In this document: positions 30,262 through 43,379 of the stretch, piece after piece | Numbering within the stretch: position 1 is the stretch's first letter | Layout of the letters: every line of letters begins with the position of its first letter | Assembly: GCA_900169235.1 (NCBI GenBank) | Contig: FWCC01000114.1 | Location: 107,431 to 171,430 of the forward strand | Source of the DNA: Zarea fungicola | Taxonomy: Eukaryota > Ascomycota > Sordariomycetes > Hypocreales > Cordycipitaceae | Direction of reading: 5' to 3' | Length of the DNA stretch: 64,000 nucleotides | Program-made: the position numbers and the translations under genes | The notes under the pieces: generated by a model | Seen by the model: the letters and a program-made list of their open reading frames with translations, nothing else | The model's database searches: none | Told to the model about the DNA's origin: nothing

Positions 30262-32554
30262 ATGGACAGCAGCAAAAGTCAATCGCGGTTTTCCCCCGAG
30301 AAACTTATTTCTGCACAGCGGAACTCGGCGCCGGAACCCAACGCCAGTGGAAGCCGTGCATTTTATTCAGTCTCAAAATATTCTATACAGGAGAATAAGC
30401 AGACAAATGAAATCTACACGTTGGACATTGAGAAAAATCAGTCGGAACTTTTTTCTGACTCCGATTTGATCCAAGAGCTGCAATGGATTGATAATGGCGA
30501 CCACCTGTTGTGGACTCAAGCCGGTGACGACGACAAGACAGAAGTATGGATCGGACCTGCAAGTGACATGGGCAGGTAAGTTTCTGTTTGAAGATAAAAA
30601 GTTCTATCTAGCAAATAGTTCAAGTTACTGACATCTGTTTCCAGCCCTTACGTAGCCGGAATTATTCCAGCCGAGATCGAACAGGTACGGACAAAGATGC
30701 TCAAAACGGGCAACATTGCCATTGCGTTCAGCGGTTTTGTTGGAGAAGATGGGTTTCTTGTCAACGAGAATAGCTCCACTCCAACGGAATCATCAGTACG
30801 GGAATATGAGACCATCAGGGTTAGATTCTGGGACAGCTACTTGCAGCGCTCGCGAAGCACGCTCTGGTACACGGTACTGGTCCTCCAACCTGACGGGCGC
30901 TTCAAACTGAAAGATGCACCGCTTGTCAACGCATTAAAAAACACCGGAATGGAGTTTCCCTGGACAACCTCGCCGTTTGAAGCCACGGAATTTGACATCT
31001 CCCAAACTGGACTGCTGCTGTGCACAGTTGGAGCAGAGGTTAATCCGGCAGACTTTGTGACCAACGATATTTACTACATACCGCTCGAGTCATTCGAAGA
31101 GTCGCCGGCACCACCAGCCCAGAAGATTTCAGTTCCTGGTTGGACTGGAAACTCTGAATCGGCCGCGTTCTCGCCAGACGGCTCCATGGCCGCATTTCTC
31201 AAATATGAGCACTGGCAGTACGAGGGAAGCAATCGACGCATCTTTCTCACGCGTCTAGATGCAAACGCATCATCGGCCCAGATGATCATGTTTGCAAATG
31301 AGACTGGATCCTCCGGGTACGCCTGGGACCGTTCCCCATCCTCGCTACTCTGGTCACACGACTCGCGCACCCTCTATGTCACGGCAGAAGATCATGGCAA
31401 CATCCGTCTCTTTGCACTTCCGTTGGATATTGATGCGCAAATTCCAACTTTATCCAGTCCAGAGCCTCTGACGACGCGCGGATCAGTAACAGATGTTAGC
31501 CGACTGGGAACAAGCAACAAGTTACTTGTTACCCTGACCTCAATGGTGGATAGCAGTTTCTGTATTGTTCTCGATACCGACAACAAAGAAGCAGAACCCG
31601 AGACACTATGGACCATGGAACCAAGCCTTGGACTAAAGAGATCACAAATCTTTGACTTTGAGTGCCAAGGAGCTGGTAATCACAAGGTTCATTGTGTGGG
31701 GATGAAGCCCTCCTTCTATGAGGAAGGTAAAACCTATCCTGTTGCCTTTCTTATTCACGGTGGCCCTGATGATGCATGGCGAGATTTCTGGAGTTGGCGA
31801 TGGAATGCTGCCGTCTATGCTGAGCAGGGATACATTGTCATCATGCCAAACATTACAGGCTCAACCGGGTACGGCCAAGACTTTACCAATGCCGTCATCG
31901 GTGACAGTGGAGGCAGGTCATACCAAGACATGGAGACTGCGTTTGAATTTGTTGAAAAAGAGTTGCCATTTGCGGACTGCGATCGAGCAGTTTGCTTAGG
32001 CGCAAGCTTCGGCGGTAAGGCTTCTGCTTCCATGCAAACTACACGCCTAGTAGTTCAGTACATTACTAAAGAAGTTTGCTAACTTTGATAAAGGATACAT
32101 GGTCAACTGGATCGCCGGCAAGCCATTAGCCAAAAAATTCAAGTGTCTCGTTAGCCACAATGGAATCTTCTCATGGGTAGGAATGATGGGAAGTGATGTA
32201 GCCGCAAGTGAACGAGGGAGCCAGGGAGCCGCACTGTGGGAAGATCTTTCAAAATGGGACAATTCTAATCCAAGTCGGCACACCCACAATTGGACGCAGC
32301 CCATGCTGATTATCGCTACCGACAAAGATTACAGGGTGCCCATTACCCATGGCTTGGCGGCTTTCAATGTCTGCCAGCAGCGCGGCATTCCTTCTCGATT
32401 CGTCAATTTCCCCGATGAGCCGCATTTAGTCCTGAAGAGGGCTAACAGCCTGCAGTGGCATTTCAACGTTCTCGGATGGATTAACAAGTGGGCGGGGGTA
32501 TCTGACGGTGTGATCTTGAAGGCTCCAATCTCGGAACCTTTGCCTGAGAAATAG
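30262..32554 (+). CDS. S9 prolyl-oligopeptidase family peptidase (dipeptidyl-peptidase 5/acylaminoacyl-peptidase-like)
   Basis: Three exons: 30262-30575, 30645-32014 and 32094-32554, with introns 30576-30644 and 32015-32093 (both GTAAG...AG), giving 714 aa. The ATG at 30262 is the first in frame. The N-terminal two thirds form a WD/propeller-like domain with repeats such as LQWIDNGDHLLWTQ, SAAFSPDGSMAAFL and LLWSHDSRTLYVTAEDHG. The C-terminal part is an alpha/beta hydrolase: PVAFLIHGGPDDAW, PNITGSTGYGQDF, then the nucleophile motif GASFGGYM with Ser559, whose codons are split by the second intron. An ATDKDYRVP segment carries the catalytic Asp region, and FPDEPHLVL the His. This is the layout of dipeptidyl-peptidase 5 / S9C enzymes. 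No signal peptide is seen at the chosen start, so it is probably intracellular; secreted DPP5 proteins normally have one. Its place near the NRPS suggests peptide processing or detoxification, but that is only a guess. Confidence 0.88.
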
Positions 32555-33524
32555 ATGTCATTTCTACCTACTTCTACTCCGTACATGGAACTCTGCTAGA
32601 TATTCAAGTAAATTTTGGAAGCCTATTAGATCATCGATGTGTTGATTTACAAATCTGAAATCTGAAATGTTCAATTTTCTAGTGTGCAAGATAAGAATCA
32701 GGGGATCTGAGTAAACGGGAAAGGCAACTAGCGGTTGCTCTTTGCGACCTGAGTAACTACGACTCTGCTTATCTCATTCACATACAGCTTCAACGTCCTA
32801 GCTTTGACTGCAGCTTTTTCGCGGGCAGTTCTTCGGCTTATTATAGCCTGAGCAACATTCTGCCCAGTGTGCCACAGAGGTTGACTCGGTTGTTCGGTTA
32901 AATGGGTACTAGGGCTCGATGAGAATCCGCTGGCCCTATGCACACTTCCACCAATGTTGAATCGTATAATAAAGATTAGCACAAAAACAAGCTCCAAACG
33001 GGAAAGAGGAATCCACAAAAGTACCTGGAAGGCGCGCTATTGGCAAAAGATAGGGAACTCTTCCGGCGCTATTGCGACAGATTTGCGCATGTGGCTTGAC
33101 GACGGGGCCAGAGATGATGATGCCCCGCCGCTTTGACTGTTAGTGGGTGCAACGCTTGAACTTAGGTGACTAGAAAGGCAAGTCGTGAAACGGAATCTTC
33201 GGCATTTGTGCCAGTTGTTCCTGGTCGTTTACTCTATGGCAATACGCCATACGTCCATGTGTCAATATCAAGTGAGCGAAGAGAGGGCTTAATTAAAGTT
33301 GAGGGTTTGATTAAGGCTGCTAGCGAAGGCTTTATTGAACCGTTGTTATTATCAGAAAGTCGTCAAACGTTTCTGTCATATCCCAGTGCGATTTGCATAC
33401 AAGTGTTTCGTCTTGTAATAATTGTTTTACATCTCAGCTAGTTAGTCGTTATCCACTGCCTCTTATGCTCGTCTGAATGATTACATGAAGGAAGAATCAC
33501 TGAACTACCGAGTTTCCCACACTT
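32555..33524. other. Intergenic between convergent genes
   Basis: 970 bp holding 3' flanks of the S9 peptidase (plus) and the Zn2Cys6 gene (minus). Short frames at 32728-33018 (minus) and 33166-33441 (plus) have no family features. Confidence 0.55.
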
Positions 33525-35250
33525 CTAGCCCTCCATACGAATAGAAACAAGCAGTGCATCTAGCAGTCGGTGAGCTGTCCGTAAACATACAGATTTGTGA
33601 CTTTGAGCAGCCCAGAACTCCACACATTCTGACAGAGTCATAATAATAGTCTGTCGTGGCGGGATTGCAAAACCAGTGGCAAGTGGCGCGTCCCTCAGTA
33701 GAAGATGTGCGCACACTGTAATGGCTGCAGAAAAGAAATCTTGGGCAAAGAAGCGCACGAGTAGGACATACTCGACAGGTTGTTGATCCCGGGACAAAAG
33801 GTCCCTATGGTGGCCAAGCATGGCTAAGCTGCACTCCAGAGATGTCCAATATGATTCTGGGTAAATAGACGGTCCATTTGGATCGAGGGCATAACCGCGA
33901 TGGACGATCAAGAGGACCTGCCGGAAAAATATATCCAGCGCCACTGCTACCGCTGTTGGCTGTTGCTGGGGGTTAATCCATTTACGCATAAAGTATCGTA
34001 TCTTTGCATTGTACACCGAGACTTCGGCGAAAGATGGCTTGTCTGCATCTGAATGCACGCATCGTAGAATTTCCAATATAGTTGGGTATGATTCGCTTAT
34101 CGCAGTGAGCCACGGTATACTTTCGGGGCTGTAACCATCGAGCTGTCGCATAAGCTCCGTCGACGGTTCGGTCATTGCGTCCACACTGATTGCAGGAGGC
34201 AACCCAGTGATGAGTGACAGCTGAATCTCAAAATGCAGCACAACCGTCCATAGGCTTTCAATTGATTCGGATCCTGCGCCGCGCTGTCTTTGTCGACATC
34301 GGTGAAGTCCCAGCGACAGGGCTACGCGGCTGATGGTGCCTAGCAACATCCAGCAGGATTCAAACGTCCAGCAGGTCGCATTTGCGATTTGCTTTGCAAC
34401 AATCAGTAGGCACATGGCTCTCAAAGCTGCCAAAGTTGGTCGATACATGACTGTAGTTCTGCTTAGGCAGGCCGCTGCCGCCATGAAAAATTCCTCCGCC
34501 GTGGTTGGATCTGTGTTGAGGCTGTATGAACCTAAACCCAGGACCAACAGATACTCTGCCAGCCACTCGCCATCGCCGGAATAGCTGTCATGAAAAGCTG
34601 CAACCTCCATGTGGAACTCGGCGACATTGATGATGGGATATAGAGGCTGGTACAATGCCATGTAATTCAGCACATATGCTTGGAGATTTTGCCGATGCTG
34701 CGCGATAAGATTGTAGACGTCCCTATTGGAACTGTATTTTCTGGACTGAGTGTTGTTGAAGGGGAAGTTCACTGGCAGAGCAAACTCAGTCGAACAGTCG
34801 CCATGCTGCTTCATATCCTCGACAGCGGCGCGGAAGATTGGAGATTCCATCCCCGCAAGAGATCCAAGCTATAATCAGGCGTTCAGAAAAGGGTAAATTC
34901 AAGTCATGCTGTTGGGATTGATGCTATACCTTTGGCAGAAGCTCTTTCCAGTGTCCGGGTCTGGCTTGGGTATACCATGTTCCAATCGGCTCTAATGTTT
35001 TACTAATGGGCTCCTCGGGTACGGAATTGGACGAGGCTGCAACAGGGGCATCGGTTACATGCGTGTAGCTGCATTCCCCTGCCCAGCCAGACGTTCGGCA
35101 TCGGTTGCATGGGAGAAGTCTGTCACACTTTACTTTAAGCTTGTGACAGCGAACACAAGCCAGACGAGCCCGCTGCCTGCGTTTACCACCGCCACTATCT
35201 TGTGCTGCAGCATCTGCAACGTCGGCATCCGATTGGCTTTGCCTGAGCAT
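33525..35250 (-). CDS. Zn2Cys6 transcription factor
   Basis: Two exons, 35250-34930 and 34868-33525, with a 61-nt intron (GTATAG...TATAG) in phase 0, together 554 aa. The zinc cluster is complete: Cys 32, 35, 42, 48, 51 and 60, with HKLKVK between the second and third and a Pro just before the fourth. An in-frame ATG 12 codons upstream (35286) is possible, but the shorter start gives the usual spacing. The second exon carries the fungal transcription-factor middle region, with LNYMALYQPLYPIINVAEFH, RALCLLIVAKQ-like helices, and MLLGTISRVALSLGLHRCRQ. This is typical of pathway-specific activators in secondary-metabolite clusters. It stands between the S9 peptidase and the SDR, about 11 kb from the end of the NRPS gene, and is the nearest candidate regulator of that region, which is inference. 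Confidence 0.9.
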
Positions 35251-35762
35251 TTTGGTTGGATTGATGTGAGATAATAAATGAATCAAGTGCCCAGCAGGTG
35301 GAGCATTGCAGAGGAAAGTTGAGTTACTACCTGCTAAAATCCGGTAAGTTGTGGGTGGAGCTGATTGTTCGTTTTGGTCACTTTCAGCATTTCCCTGATC
35401 GCCTCTGATTGGCGGATTTTCTATGTCGTCAACTTGCGTAGTCTACGTTGTAAATGAAGTGTAGCTAGTTGTTTAATGTCATGAGCCCTGGAACTGGTCA
35501 TCCTTCATAAGAATTGCACTGTGATTCCAACAGGAATTATTGGCAAAGGCAAAAAGCTAATTGATTTCAACGTTGTCATGGCCGAACTTTGCCAAACTTG
35601 AATCATGACATGGAATTGTAGAAAATAGACCAGGCATCCTTTCGATACCTAATTATTTTTATTCCTTTGTTTTATAGTTTTCATGAAACGACTGCCACAG
35701 TGCCATGTAATCAACAAAGTTACGCTGCAAATAGAGCAAGCCAAACACAAAACATGGCAACC
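35251..35762. other. Intergenic upstream of the Zn2Cys6 gene
   Basis: 512 bp between the regulator ATG (minus) and the SDR stop (minus). It holds the regulator promoter; no clear TATA or CGG pair was picked out with confidence. Confidence 0.5.
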
Positions 35763-37021
35763 CTACAGCTCATCACCCACTATTTTGCAAGACGAGCCAA
35801 TTACATCCTTTACTGCATTCGTGCAAAACCCCCATAACTTCTTTTGCTCGGACTCATCCGCCGCCAGAGGCGACAGCTCCTCCCGGACACTTCCACTGTA
35901 TTGTAGCCAGTGTGGAGATGTAGGCCAAAATACAGTCGAGACAACCCAATACTGTCCGTGGATATCTTCTTCACGAATTCGACTGCTCGCTGCCATAAAA
36001 ATACCAGTCTTCGCCGCGTCCTGCAGGGAGTGATTCAATCTGTAGCCCAGACTACTGATAGCTTTGAACCATCTGATGGCCCGCACCCCCATGAGCCTGT
36101 TTTCAATCTCCATAATACCGGTTTGACCAGCGCGACCTGCTCCGATCTATTAAGACTTAATTCACGTTCATTTTAGAGTGTGCCATACCTGGATGAATAG
36201 CGTTGACGAATATGTGGCTACTACCCGCGCTCCGCAATATCCTGTCGAGCTCCATAGCCATGTAAAGTATGGCCAGCTTTGAGGTGCAGTAACGTTGGAA
36301 AATCGCAGCGGCATCAAAATACCCGGCATTCTCTCCAGGTGGCTTAGTCTGGAGCTGGGCGTAATCAATCTTGGAGGCCATTGCGTAGCCTTCGGACGAC
36401 GTCAGGATTATTCGTGCGTCCTGCGTCTTGTCCGCGCTTTGCTGAACCAGATCTAGCACAATTCCTGATTAGAGCCAATCTTTCATAAATTTCCGTCAAA
36501 TCTTACCCAGTAGGCAATTGATCCATGTGAAATGGCCTAAGCAGTTGACAGCAAACGTTTTGTCGTACCCATCTTTGCTCATCTCCCGTAACGGCGCTCC
36601 AAGAATGCCAGCATTACAAACCAATATGTCAATGCCTGAAATCCCGCTTTTTTTGAGGGTCGCTCTTAACTTTTGAGACGAGTGAAAGATGCTCTGAATG
36701 TCAGATAGATCTAATGGATGGAACTGGAGACTGCCGCCCCTGGCTAGTTCCTGCTCTAAAGACAGCAGGTCCTGAACAGCTGCGTCGAATCCCTCTCTAC
36801 ACTCTGGCAGATCCGGTGCAGTAACATACACCGAGGCTCCTAGTGCAGCGAGACAAGTTGCGGTGTATCGACCGATACCGCTCGTTCCGCTGATGGTGTT
36901 GCTTCTGTTTAGTGGTTTTCCCGTGAGCTCTCGTGTTTCGTAGAAATACTCACCCTGTTACCACTGCAATTTTGTTACTAAGATCCTCAAGGGACTCAAG
37001 AAACGTCAAGTCAAATGCCAT
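35763..37021 (-). CDS. Short-chain dehydrogenase/reductase (SDR), four exons
   Basis: Minus-strand exons are 37021-36954, 36904-36507, 36464-36189 and 36136-35763, with introns of 49, 42 and 52 nt (GTGAGT...ACAG, GTAAGA...TCAG, GTATGG...GCAG). They sum to 1116 nt, or 371 aa. The Rossmann start reads NKIAVVTG and then SGTSGIGRYTA (TGxxxGxG cofactor motif). Later motifs are DILVCNAGIL (NAG), a Ser in IILTSSEG, and the active-site YCTSK (YxxxK). The C-terminal exon carries a Trp/Pro-rich extension typical of fungal WW-oxidoreductase or retinol-dehydrogenase-like SDRs. It would act as an NAD(P)-dependent alcohol/carbonyl oxidoreductase on an unknown substrate. The intact splice model shows that the apparent short frames are one gene. 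It may be a tailoring enzyme of the surrounding cluster, which is inference. Confidence 0.87.
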
Positions 37022-38922
37022 TTTGGGACGATTCTCGAGGTGGGAGATCTGGGGGGTTTGGCAGGAGTTCAAGAGTGCAGTAGCGTTTCACTATCGATTT
37101 AGGCCAAGAAAGTTAAACAGTCGATGGAAGCGCGGCTCATAATCGGGGTAAAAATGTTCATAAGAGACGCATATGAAGTATGGAGCGGGAAAAAAGTATG
37201 AAGAAGGTGAGATCTAATGTCGAATTTTAATTCTTTAGCGGCGTTATATCTATTGACAGCTATTTATAGCAAACACGCAGATTGCTTATGTCAACATACA
37301 CAATTGCTGAATGCATACAGATGACAGCGGCAGCTACGGAAATAATACAACTAGTCAGGCGATTTCCTCCGCTATTTTCAAGTGGAGTTTTCCTTTGCTC
37401 AAATTCGAGATTTTGTTGTCTACATTGTGCCGTTTTATTATGATGAGATTGCAACCTGCCTACTCTGGCGAGTTCGTTGTCGCGACAGAACTAACAAGTA
37501 CAACAATGAACATTTCTTGCTTAAGCCGTGATCACAACGCGCCTGGACTTGGTTTCGCAGTTAGACTAGTGATATAGGCGGCCACGGCCAAGGCCATTCA
37601 TCCCCTGGGGTGTTGGACCCTCGATGCTGGCTGGGCTTGAGATACGGGAACGGAGGCAAAACCAACAGAATTACGCCGGAGATCCCCCCGAGCTGGTGTG
37701 AGCGTTAAATTGGCCAGGGGCAGCTCTCCTAACGCCTATACAAGCCAGTGAGCCTCTGCCCCAACCAGCAGGCCATCTAGTCAAGCTAATGGTCTGGCTA
37801 AGTGTTCTAACTGGCTAGCATTGGAGGCAGTTGCTGGGTGTAAGCCGCCACCAATTACGTTACCGGGCATCTCCTAGAAGGGCAACAGGGTCTCGGTTTT
37901 TGGCCGAGTCATTTAGTTACTCTGCATTAGCACTGGCAATGACGCGCAGTACCTCTTTAGGAAGCGGCATGCGACACCTAAGTCCTAAAGTCGACAAGGA
38001 AAAAAAAGTGTTAGGTAGGTGCTGTTTTTTTAATTTAACATGTCGAAAGAATTTAATTCTTTTTATGCACAGAGCAAGTGCTACTCTGATCTGTTTATAT
38101 CTGGTTGCCGCAGCAGGAAGTCTGTCAGGACTCTTCATTTAAAGCCTGCATCCCCTGTCGGCTAGTTAGCCAAGGGGTCCCAAGTCAGAATGCAGCCAAG
38201 AGCCTTGCCAAGATTTTGCTCCAAAGGTTATACCTCTGAATGGCATGGTAGATTACAGAGCAATTGGCCAGTGTTTTAATTGTCCGTTGTGGCTCGAGAG
38301 GTTGGAATCATCTGAATCTCTTGGTCGGTTTTAACCAAAGCTTCCCCCAATCCATGACGATTGGTGTGAAGCAGAATTTCTCCAAGTAGATAAGCGTTAT
38401 TCAGCATAGCTTGTTTTCCGAGGCGGTCCTGCTGTGTCAGGCGAATGTCACATCGTCAGGGCTGGCTGAGATGATCTCAGGACGGGAGAATTCGGCACTA
38501 ACCTAACGATCTACACCAAGGATCATACAATAACTTGAAAGGCACCGAATAGGAGCGTTACCACCGCGGATTTCTGAGAAGAGGGCCAGCCGTTGAATTT
38601 ACCAGCTCTCAGTGTGGGTACTGTTGGCAATTGCCGTCGGATCTACGAAACAGGAATCGTTTTTCATCGACGCACTTGAGACAATAAGGAAATTGATTAC
38701 TTTACGTGATTGAGAGGGGGCTCCACTCAGATTAAGTTGGAAGGCTCCGAAACCCCATTTTCTCGTTTAAAGACATCCGCGACTATCACAAATCTCGTTT
38801 CGCCATTCCATCACCCAATTGATCTATTGACGAGACTTTTATACACTTTCGGCAATCTCATTCCTTTGACAAGAATAAAAAACAAACCCGGTTAAGTCTG
38901 GAACAAACGGTAATAGCGAAAA
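37022..38922. other. Intergenic with a possible decayed fragment
   Basis: 1.9 kb upstream of both the SDR (minus) and the acyltransferase (plus). Between about 37560 and 38200 the base composition is more GC-rich, and a minus-strand frame (37917-38138) ends in CRMPLPKEVLRVIASANAE. This looks like a piece of a larger protein that lost its frame, perhaps from a repeated element, but the family could not be named. Nothing else was recognised. Confidence 0.45.
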
Positions 38923-40275
38923 ATGGCTTTTAGCCTTGCAGTATGGCTGGGCGCGGCATCTGCCCTAGCTGTCTACCATGCGCTCTTTGCGTTCATTGTC
39001 ATCGCAGTGCCAAAAAGTGCCATTTTTACCCGCTTCGCAAGTATAATGCCTTTTTCCGCGGCCGCCTACGCTGTGATTATTCACACCATTGGTCCCATCG
39101 GTCCTTTGCAGCTGAATACGACGCTGCTCGTCATCTTTCTCGTCCACTGGCTTAGCCTGATTGAATACATTTGTATGGCGCGCCTCGACTCTTTCAAGCT
39201 CTCAGAGCTCGTGCTCAGGGACAGAGCAAGTCACAACGGCAGTAAAACCAGCAAAACAAAAAACGGTGACAGGATTGCCGCTGTTTCTGGTACTGCAACC
39301 ATTGGACAGCAGGTCTGGAAAGCTCTCTCTTTAACTACGAATTTCCGTCGTCTCTATACCGAGTGGGAAGTCAAGAATGTGTTTCACCGAGAAACGAAGC
39401 AGACGCGGCTCGGCTTCGTTATTGATGTGCTCCCCAAGGCGATGCTGAGCTACCTGGTCATCGACTGCCTGATGCATGCACCACCGCCCGAGGCACATCT
39501 CATCACAGAGGCCAAGCAGACACCATGGCGCCTGTGGACGCTGACGAGTGAAGACGTTGCGTTTCGCGTGCCAGGGTCTATCTCGCTTTGGCTGGTTGCG
39601 CGCCTCGTTATTTACATCATTACCCAAGGCGTGCTGGGCGTGCCGTCAGTGATTTTGGGCTTGAGCTCACCAGACTACTGGCAGCCACTGTTTGGACCAT
39701 TTAGCGAGTTGTATACCATTCGTGGTTTCTGGGGGTAAGAACCGGCACCCTCTCTCTCTCTCTTTCCTTGCTCTGTATCTTTCCACGTCAAATGATGAAA
39801 TGAATGACTAACCTGCTCGACACTTGGCAGCTCCTTTTGGCACCAATGCCTGCGGAGGACGCTCACCAGTCATGCAAACTTCATCTCCGACCGCATTCTC
39901 TGTGTCCCGCGCGGCACGCTTGCATCGAGATATACACGAATCACGTTTGTCTTCCTCATATTCGGTCTGGTGCACCACCCTGCCGACGCACTGTCAGGTC
40001 TGCCGCTGAATCAGACAGCGTCGCTAGGCTTCTTCGTGCTGCAGCCCATGGGTGTCATGATCGAGGACGCCGTGCAGGCTTTGACAAGGGACTGGCCAAT
40101 CCCACGTATCGTGCGCACTATGGCGGGTTATATTTGGGTATTATTCTTCTTATTCGCAACGACTCCGAGGTGGATGTTTCCTGCTGCAAGACTAAACCTG
40201 GGGCCAACTCTGTTGCCGTTTTCTTTCGTTGCTCCTGCGATAAAATACTACACCATGGGGCAGCATACTCCCTAG
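38923..40275 (+). CDS. Wax-synthase/MBOAT-like membrane acyltransferase
   Basis: Two exons, 38923-39734 and 39831-40275, with a 96-nt intron (GTAAGA...GCAG) that contains a TC microsatellite, give 418 aa. There are several membrane segments: an N-terminal pair (LAVWLGAASALAVYHALFAF, TTLLVIFLVHWLSLIEYI), a middle stretch around FVIDVLPKAMLSYLVIDCLM, and C-terminal spans (FVFLIFGLVHHPADAL, AGYIWVLFFLFATTP). The splice site falls inside the family's signature region, RGFWG joined to SFWHQCLRR, where wax-synthase-domain proteins have RxFWGRxWHQxLR. FGLVHHPAD provides the conserved His-containing motif. Fungal members act in ester formation, including acetylation of secondary metabolites. The substrate is unknown. 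Placement between the SDR and monooxygenase genes makes it a candidate tailoring acyltransferase. Confidence 0.85.
39751..39763 (+). repeat. TC microsatellite within the intron of the acyltransferase gene
   Basis: A run of alternating T and C follows the donor by about 16 bases and contributes to the longer-than-usual 96-nt intron. Confidence 0.7.
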
Positions 40276-43200
40276 ATAGGAGACAGCAGAGCTCCTCAGG
40301 CGGCTACATTTTGGTACAGCATAAGGTATACATAGACACACTTGTAGAATGGGTACAAACCAGCATTAAACAACGGAATAACGAGACATGCATGTTCTTT
40401 TATTCTTACTATTTGCCCTTAGGCACTGCAGCTTTGCGACGCAAGAATATTGATAATAAATCGTACGTGGGGTATGCTTAAAACGCGGATCTTACATTCA
40501 TTACACAAATGATTGTGGGTGGAGAATGAGGATTTGAAGAGACTCTGGCCAAGACAGCAATACTGGAAGATGTAGAACTGCCCAGCAATGCAAGCATCGG
40601 TACGTTAGATAGCATACACACGTTAAATTTCTCTAAATATACGTCTCCGGCTAGACTGTTTACTAAATAACGTTTGTAACTCTTTTTTTTACCCCCTTGG
40701 TCAACTGCTGCTTTGAGCATGGCAAGGTTGAAAAGCTATGCTATGCTTGAGATCTCTAACAGACTGTCAGACTATTTTCTTTGTCTTACAGTCGACCTAG
40801 CTGCTACGTTTCCATCACGAGCAAGAGCGGTCAAGACCCAAATGACACATCCGCAATGGACACTGGAACCTCGGCGCCAAGGGCCGCAGTCCTGTTTCCA
40901 CTCAGGCCCGGAACTCAATCCAAATTGGGACTATAACCATTTGACTACCACAGGCAGTGCTATATAAGCATATACAATTGGTCAGACAAGTCCTGTTCTG
41001 GACGTCGTAGTCCGTTAGTCGGCCCTTTAGAGAAAGGTTACACTGCATACTCTTGCCGCGATCTTGGCAGCAATGCGAATTGCCGAAGCTCGTAATAGTG
41101 GAGGTTATGATATCCTGACTTGCCAGCTCATTAAATTTTTGCCTCAGATGTATGCAAAGGCTCAGTCCGGATCGTGTACAGGCTAGCCAAGTGATAAATC
41201 GTTTACATGAATCAACGCTCTTGACTCTTGTTACCATCCATCCTGGACAAGCGGCCTTCAGAGCTGTTTCGCTCTGGCCCTACAATGTTTTTTTAACTTA
41301 ATCCGATCCTCTTGTCTCGACGATCTCTGCAATATTGCAGGCTCGGGGCAGCAAGACAACGACTTGCTCGTTCTAAAGCACCGATCACGAGTTTGTCAAC
41401 GAATTCGCAAAATTGCTTGCAGGGGGCAGAATCACTATAGAGCCATTGGCTTTTACCTTGAGTTTAAACAAAATCTTACAATGTCGCCCGCTTTTCACAA
41501 CTAGATTAAGTGTAGTTCCCTTCACGTAAAAAGCCACTAAAGGGATAATTAGTAGATAACGTCCTCTTACATTGGAACCTAGTCAGCTGCTACCTTGCGC
41601 CCCAGTCAAGAATACACTATATTCATAGGACTCATGGTAGAAAATTTAAGAATTATGCATTTATGGAGATATAATAGTCTTACTATCCATTCAATAACTC
41701 GCCATACCGCCAAAGACGAAAGCATCTCTTCGGCAGAAGATACGCCGAATGATGGGGCGTGGCACTTCATCCGACCCGACTGTGTGGGTTCGTCGGCAAA
41801 ACTGGTGGAGCTGGTTTCGGCTTCAGATGGCGCTGCTCTTCTAGTCGATTTTTTATTGCCAGGGCTTACACTTTAATTTTCCTTCTCTCTTGCGTGGATA
41901 TAGTGCTTGGCGCTGAAGTTGCTGGCCACCAGGCAACCTCCAGACACCATCTATTAAAACAAGACAGTAGGGCTAGTTTATGGTACAGCTGCTGATAGAA
42001 GTTGAGCAACTTCCTGAAATGACTGCCGTATTCACACCAGGATCTTAAGGGGTAGTTGGGTGAACTGATGACCGCTGCTATAACAACCACCGAAGTTGCT
42101 TTACGCAGCGGACACATCGTCTCGCAGCATTAAAAGATCTGGGGTGGCCGTGCCTACTCTCTTAGCCTATCCTCGTTGAGGGAAATTATCCGTGTTTGTA
42201 ATAGCTTATTAAACAGGAGCAAGTTAGTTAGTTCATGTTCCACAATATGGCGGCTACGAAATGACAGCGGTTCTACAGTGTTTTAGCCAAGTTGTCAAGA
42301 TATCCGTCGGCAGATATTCACTGATCACAGCCCACAACTCCATAAGTCGCCGTAAGAAAACACGAGATACCTTGTTTCTCCATTTTCAGCTCATATTAAC
42401 AGAGAGCCGTCCAAGATGCTCCATACCGTCAGCAATCTAGACCGCCCCCAGTGGCGTGACGGATACAGCGATATCACGAGGGCACGAGGGCACGAGGGCA
42501 CATAGAGAATCTTGGCTTAAGGAGTCCAGAACTAGCGAGCAGATTTCTTACCAAGGTTAATGGAAATGCCAAGTCTTGGTGACCTCGTTAGCTTCCGTCT
42601 ATCAATGGCAAGTCGGCGAGAGAGCCCTGCGCCAATCATAACAGGGTAATATTACCGGCTACATTCCCCGAAGCGTGCTACACATCTGCCAGTGATGGTA
42701 TTAGCCCCTGTTATATTCAGTAGTCTACCGTTACATGGGCTGACCCAAAATTTCGTCTACCGTCATAGATCCGGCCGAGAAAGGCGGAGCAATGCAAAAG
42801 AGGCCGCGCCTGACTAGCGTCATGTCTTTAATCAGGAAGGTATGCCGAGCCAGAACAGATTTTGGGATTGGGGTACAAACACATGCATGGGCCTGCAGAA
42901 GCAAGCATAATGCACGCGTTCAATTCAGTTAATATATACATAACTAATTCTCAATACGCATATATTTTGTGAGGCGAAGAGAATTGCCAACGAAGCCAGC
43001 CACTTGAGTTGTTGAAAACTGAGCGGCCTGGGCATTCAGCAGTTCCACAAAATAAGGCCAAGAATAATAGTGCTGACATTAAACTGCCGCGATGCGACGG
43101 ACAGCCCGAACCATCCTGGGTTAGTTGTGGACGTTGATAAGGAGATTACCGAGATGGAGTCATATCCGCTAAGAGCGTTACTTGGCGTTCGTGCTTAGTT

Positions 43201-43379
43201 AATTGCTTATTTCTTTAGCAGGTACAATGTTATTCTCGGTGAGAAGAAGACAAGCATGTGACGGCAATGAAGCATTCAGCTGGAGGGCAGTGAGCCTTTC
43301 ACAACTATAAGATAAATCATGCTGGCCACCTATTCGAACGAGAACATATCGGATCCATCACCCCAATAAGTTATACACG
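40276..43379. other. Gene-poor 3.1-kb stretch
   Basis: AT-rich sequence with frequent stops on both strands. Short frames (for example 41595-41876 plus, 40902-41237 minus) show no family signal. It includes a small perfect tandem repeat at 42475-42498. The right end carries the promoter of the small Cys-rich gene, with a TATAAGA-like sequence near 43307. Confidence 0.5.
42475..42498. repeat. Three perfect tandem copies of CACGAGGG
   Basis: An eight-base unit is repeated three times and followed by CACA. It is too short to assign a role. Confidence 0.85.

Noticed and set aside
39804..40481. 225-codon plus-strand frame
   Set aside because: Overlaps the second exon of the wax-synthase-like gene in another frame; the spliced model explains the region.
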